Source of the DNA: Euperipatoides rowelli
Taxonomy: Eukaryota > Onychophora > Udeonychophora > Euonychophora > Peripatopsidae
Assembly (NCBI GenBank): GCA_003024985.2
Contig: PXIH01S0000008.1
Length of the DNA stretch: 10,689 nucleotides
Strand: one strand, 5' to 3'
This document shows positions 7,181 to 10,689 of the stretch, one piece after another. Below the pieces are notes generated by a model. That model had not been told where the DNA came from. It did no database searches and was given only the letters and a program-made list of their open reading frames with translations. A program made the translations under genes and the position numbers. Positions within the stretch are counted from its first letter, which is position 1. Every line of letters starts with the position of its first letter.

Positions 7181-8556
7181 TATTTAAATATCAATTCAAT
7201 CTAAATCTTAAAACATTCAAATATTATATTAACCATCACTTGTGTCTTAAACATTTTTTGAATGTATTTATTGGCTTGCAATAAGAAATTAATTTGTATT
7301 TTGTAATCTGAATTCGGTAGAATGGTGTAGTTTGATTAAACTTTTGCCAGTCTAATTTTATTTTAAAAAAAAAACTGACCTATTTCAATAATTTCTGTAA
7401 TCTATTTGTAAATTAATAATTTTTGAAATGAATATTTTCTTTATTAAATTGTTTAAAATGAGTCCAGATGACTTCAGTTTTATAATTATTTTAAACCTTT
7501 ATAATTTTATTAAAAATAAATAAACTGTAGATAGGTTATTTCACAAGTTTTTGGAGGAATACTAAAATATGTAAAAAAAACAAAAAGAAAACTTTGGTAT
7601 TTAATGTTTTATCAAAGAAACTAAAAGCCCTTTCGCTCGCAACGATAAATATAATCTGGTTTGATGTTGAGGTTTGACACAATAGATTGTTTCATGTCTG
7701 GGACTGTCTGTAAACAAATTGTTACGACACAGTCATGTCTGTGTAAACTCTGCGATGTTTAAAAACCTGTTCTGAAGACTCCAATAGCGATATTGTGTCA
7801 GCTTGTATGGCATGGTCACTTGTCATTGAAGTCATACCAACGATCTACATAAGAAAAATATCTGCTTGTGGCAAAGCGTTTTTCCCAAAGATGTACACAA
7901 GATTTTTGTTGGAGCATATTTTAGCAGTGTAATTATTTTACATTGAAATGAAAGCTACTATATTTACGAACATTTTAATCAGTAAGCAGGAATACTTTAG
8001 CTATGGGATTTTTTAGTCTGTGTTTCGAAAAGTTTATGTGTAAAATAGAATTCACGTCACTAATTTAATAGTTTGTAATGTCCACATTAATATAATATAT
8101 TTTATTTACATGAAAATCATTGATCTTTTTCAAAAACATTATACGTATGGTACAAGCCTCAATTTTGTAAAAGAGCAGGCAGTTCTTTCTTTCGGCAGCT
8201 AAAGTATGATTTTATCTGGGTTTATCAGAAGATAAATCTTTGTTACATTTTCTTCAGACCATTCAGAATTCATCATTGATTTATCATACCAGGTCCGCAG
8301 ATAAATTGTTCCATGTTTGGGGGCCGAGTCTTAAGAAATAGAATATAGACTGTTGTTTAGAAGTTTAATGCTAGCTAAAACTTTGTTTTAAATTAAGAGA
8401 TCTGCAAGTAGAATTTTTAAAAAAAAATGTATTTAAAAACAAAAGAAGTGTGCATGAATTCTGTTTTGAACTTAACAATTAAATCTTTTCATTCACTCAA
8501 ACAAAACAGAAAAAAATGTATCAACTACAAATAAACACTCAAGTTAAATGGAAATA
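7181..8556. other. AT-rich stretch without recognisable genes
   Basis: No coding frame is convincing. The part 7618-7930 has more balanced composition, with a minus-strand frame open for about 40 codons (about 7735-7837) that I do not recognise. A block near 7685-7710 (TTGTTTCATGTCTGGG) weakly resembles one near 8305-8325 (TTGTTCCATGTTTGGG), possibly an old dispersed repeat. The rest is homopolymer-rich. Confidence 0.55.
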
Positions 8557-8679
8557 CAGTAGAAACTATTAGAACGACATTCAAGGGACTAAACATTTTA
8601 TGACATTGCCGAGTGTCAACCAATTAGCCCACATCCTTCGGGGCTAGGGCTTTATAAAGATGAACGGTAAATTTCATTG
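8557..8679. mobile_element. Probable pogo/Tigger-like MITE (about 123 bp)
   Basis: The left end CAGTAGAAACTATTAGAACG, followed by a GACATTCAAGGGAC block, resembles the terminal repeats of pogo/Tigger-type elements. It is preceded by TA (8555-8556). The right end, read in reverse complement, begins CAATGAAATTTACCG and is flanked by TA (8680-8681), giving the TA target duplication typical of Tc1/mariner/pogo elements. The right terminus matches the left only in part, so that boundary is tentative. No transposase coding is present. Confidence 0.45.
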
Positions 8680-9379
8680 TATATAATATTGTTCTTTTAT
8701 AGTTAAATAAATACGCAATAATAATATAATATAACTGTAATTTTTAAAAAAAAAATCCAATTTGCAAAAAAAATCCATCGTAAAAATTGATTATTAAGGA
8801 AGGATCTAAATTAGGTAGCTTATGGTACAGTATATTACCATGAAATAAAAAAAAGTATAATTTATTAAACTTTAAATAGATACTGTAAATAAACAAATTA
8901 TATTGTTTGTATTTTATATACTGTAGTGTATACTGTGTACCTTAGCTACTGTTCTTTTTTTTAAAGGTAAAATAATCAGTGATTTTTTTATAATCTTATC
9001 TCTATCTTTTCATATTGTGTAATCAGTTGAATTTACTAAACTGAATTCTTGGCAAATATTGGCTTTTTTCCTTCCCATTTTCTATTTCTCTAATAATACT
9101 AACTTTCTCGTCCACTGTTAAAGTTTAATTTCGGAGTACCATGTTGAAAAGAATAGCACAATAGTAAAAGAGAGATGAAAAAAATCTCCCGCTTAGTATT
9201 TTGAAACAAAAATATAAAAGTTTTTTTTACTGTATTTACAATATTATACTTGATTGAATAACAAGACTTGTGTCTTAAAAGTACTCTTCTCTATAATAAC
9301 ACAGTAGCCTAATAAGATAAAATATTAATAAAAAAAAAAGTTAAAATTAATAATGTTTTGCATAGATATTAAAACAAGG
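8680..9379. other. AT-rich stretch without recognisable genes
   Basis: Homopolymer-rich sequence with stops in every frame. Short ACTGTA-type motifs recur (near 8879, 8920 and 9228) but form no regular array. Nothing further is supported. Confidence 0.6.
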
Positions 9380-9762
9380 TAAAATATTAAAAATATAGAC
9401 ACTGCATCAAAATATTTTGACGTTTTAAGAGATGTTGAAGCTATAGAAAAATTTGTAAAATCTGAAATCAAATACATTAATAATATAGTAAATAGATTGG
9501 GACTGAACAGTTTGACGTTACAATAAACTTGTCGTCTAAGCTGATGTCGTTACAATCATATACTGTATTAGGTTTACTCATATCAAAAGCAATAACAATA
9601 TCTAATACTATACAAAGTAGAAACAATAATGGTGAGATAATAACCGAGCACAAAGAAATCGGAAATATTCTTATGGATTATTTTAATCCTATCTCCAGGA
9701 TGAGCGCAAGGTTGTGCTTAAGTGATTTCATAAAACTTTTTAGTGCATTTATTTTGAAGTGA
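9380..9762 (+). pseudogene. Possible decayed retroelement coding fragment
   Basis: Two adjacent plus-strand frames lie here. The first (about 9380-9525) is open for about 49 codons and contains FDVLRDVEAIEKFVKSEIKY. The second (9529-9762) contains NNNGEIITEHKEIGN and ILMDYFNPI. The second pattern resembles the segment before the reverse transcriptase of many LINEs, where a G-x-x-x-T block is followed by an EI..F..YF motif. No RT motif follows, and both frames are rich in A/T codons. The first frame is not recognised. It may be a small LINE scrap or chance open frames. Confidence 0.3.
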
Positions 9763-10061
9763 GCCTATGTATGCAACCGTCATGCTGATCTTCTAAAATA
9801 TTTTTTCTCTCGTGGAAAATGCAAGTCAGCACTGATTTGAGTCAAATCAATACATTAGCAGATTAATCAATATAGGAAACAGAAATTATCGTGCAACTGA
9901 TTTAGCTGTTATCAAGAATAGCATTCAACCCTGAAACTTTTATGACTTCCGCTGTTTTACTCAGGAGTTTTGCTCATCGTTGATGTTACACATAATTTTG
10001 TACAGTGGAAATTATTTACCCCATACAAATGTAGCTGGGATTAATAGATATACATTGTCCC
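9763..10061. other. Intervening sequence without recognisable features
   Basis: No coding frame, terminal repeat or RNA gene is apparent. Composition is somewhat less AT-rich than the regions before it. Confidence 0.5.
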
Positions 10062-10256
10062 AACATTGTGATTCAGTCAGTAGCGTTGCTGACTGAATAC
10101 GTGTTGAAGACCGATGCTGGAAAAAAGTAGCACAGGTTCGCGTCCCAGCTGAGTCGGTTATGGAACGTTTTTTTCGCTGCTTCAAAACATCTTGCTTAGG
10201 GCTTTTAACCTAATACGCTGGCTTATTGGAACCGGGTCACTCTAGTTACTTGCTAT
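10062..10256 (+). mobile_element. tRNA-derived SINE-like unit
   Basis: An A-box-like TGATTCAGTCAGT (10069-10081) is followed about 54 bases later by a B-box-like GGTTCGCGTCC (10135-10145). This is the internal RNA polymerase III promoter layout of tRNA genes. No full cloverleaf can be drawn, so it is more likely the tRNA-like head of a SINE than a tRNA gene. A GC-richer body follows to about 10256, where a tandem repeat begins, as is common for SINE tails. The A-box region contains a perfect inverted repeat (10071-10080 with 10089-10098). The family is not identified and the left limit is approximate. Confidence 0.5.
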
Positions 10257-10366
10257 TTTAAATCTACTTAATTCTTGAATATTTAATAAATTTTGAATAT
10301 TTAATAAATCTTGAATATTTAATAAATCTTGAATATTTAAATCTACTTAAATCTTGAATATTTAAA
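10257..10366. repeat. 18-bp minisatellite with flanking repeats
   Basis: About four copies of TCTTGAATATTTAATAAA occur in tandem. A slightly different block starting AAATCTACTTAA and running into TCTTGAATATTTAA sits at both ends (from about 10259 and from 10339). The array directly follows the SINE-like body and could be its expanded 3' tail. Confidence 0.9.
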
Positions 10367-10483
10367 AAGATTAGAAAACAAACTTGTGTTTTCTATGAAA
10401 AAAGATTCATGCGGTTTACACATTAGATAATCTTTTGTTTTATATGAATTTATTGAATTATCTATTATATAAAGCAGAAAGTT

Positions 10484-10496
10484 TGTGTGTGTGTGT
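10484..10496. repeat. Short (TG)n run
   Basis: About six uninterrupted TG dinucleotides, placed just before the repeated unit at the right edge. Confidence 0.75.
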
Positions 10497-10520
10497 TTGT
10501 GATCATTTTGAATACGAAAT

Positions 10521-10689
10521 TTAGCATACTTCCCGAAATAGCATAAACTTGAAATTTGGAGTGTGGGTAGGTTCCATTGTGTCAGCAATTAAAATCGGGT
10601 TTTGGATTTTTTTTTTGGGGGTGGGGGTGCTAAATGACCCAGAATTGTTTAGATACTTCCCAACGTAGCAAAAATTTGAAATTTGGCAT
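10521..10689. repeat. Repeated unit with 127-bp period, cut by the window end
   Basis: The block ATACTTCCC through TGAAATTTGG occurs at 10526-10559 and again at 10653-10686, with 29 of 34 bases identical. The offset is 127 bases. Between them lie a run of T and a G-rich tract (GGGGGTGGGGGTG, about 10616-10629). It may be the start of a satellite array or a dispersed repeat with internal duplication. A minus-strand frame over this area (10343-10588) crosses the minisatellite and is considered chance. Confidence 0.6.

Noticed and set aside
7735-7837. Host exon on the minus strand
   Set aside because: About 40 open codons without a recognised motif or clear splice sites are not enough to call a gene.
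10062-10146. Functional tRNA gene
   Set aside because: A- and B-box-like motifs are present, but no acceptor stem or full cloverleaf can be drawn and the A-box region folds differently.
10257-10366. CRISPR array
   Set aside because: The 18-bp units follow one another without unique spacers, so this is a minisatellite.
10343-10588. Minus-strand open frame of 81 codons
   Set aside because: It spans the minisatellite, the GT run and the right-edge repeat, so its composition reflects repeats rather than a protein.

Overview
This window reads as AT-rich, non-coding DNA from a draft assembly of a metazoan genome, with one unresolved base at 924. I see no intact gene, no recognisable host exon and no bacterial-style operon. 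What can be read is a graveyard of transposable elements of several classes: a Ty1/copia LTR retrotransposon, a CR1/Jockey-type LINE, a hAT-type MITE, a probable pogo-like MITE, a tRNA-derived SINE-like unit and several tandem repeats. That mixture points to an animal. I cannot place it more closely.

Layout. About 1-3029 (minus strand) is an internally deleted Ty1/copia element. It has a complete 5' LTR (2417-3029), a primer-binding site (2404-2415), protease and pre-integrase remains (about 1890-2390), reverse transcriptase (about 1190-1897), RNase H (about 351-1010), a polypurine tract (152-160) and a partial 3' LTR (to 151). Most of gag and the integrase core are missing. 3089-3413 is a short hAT-type MITE with degenerate TIRs and an 8-bp target duplication matching at 7 of 8 positions. 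3422-4889 is AT-rich and holds only simple repeats and inverted repeats. About 4890-6560 (minus strand) is a LINE reverse transcriptase pseudogene truncated at both ends. 6780-7180 holds two clean inverted repeats and a transposon-like end. 7181-9379 is AT-rich, with a probable pogo-type MITE at 8557-8679. About 9380-9762 may hold a plus-strand retroelement coding fragment. 10062-10256 looks like a tRNA-derived SINE, followed directly by an 18-bp minisatellite (10257-10366), a short GT run, and two copies of a unit with 127-bp period that runs off the right edge.

None of the coding remains is functional. The copia RT and the LINE RT each carry stop codons and frameshifts, and the copia LTRs differ at 5 of 65 aligned bases, so these insertions are old. 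I found no evidence of a new coherent biological system. The observations most worth checking are the double internal deletion of the copia copy, the hAT MITE with its subterminal GTGCCC repeats, the perfect hairpin at 6899-6937, and the SINE-like unit whose A-box region forms a perfect hairpin.
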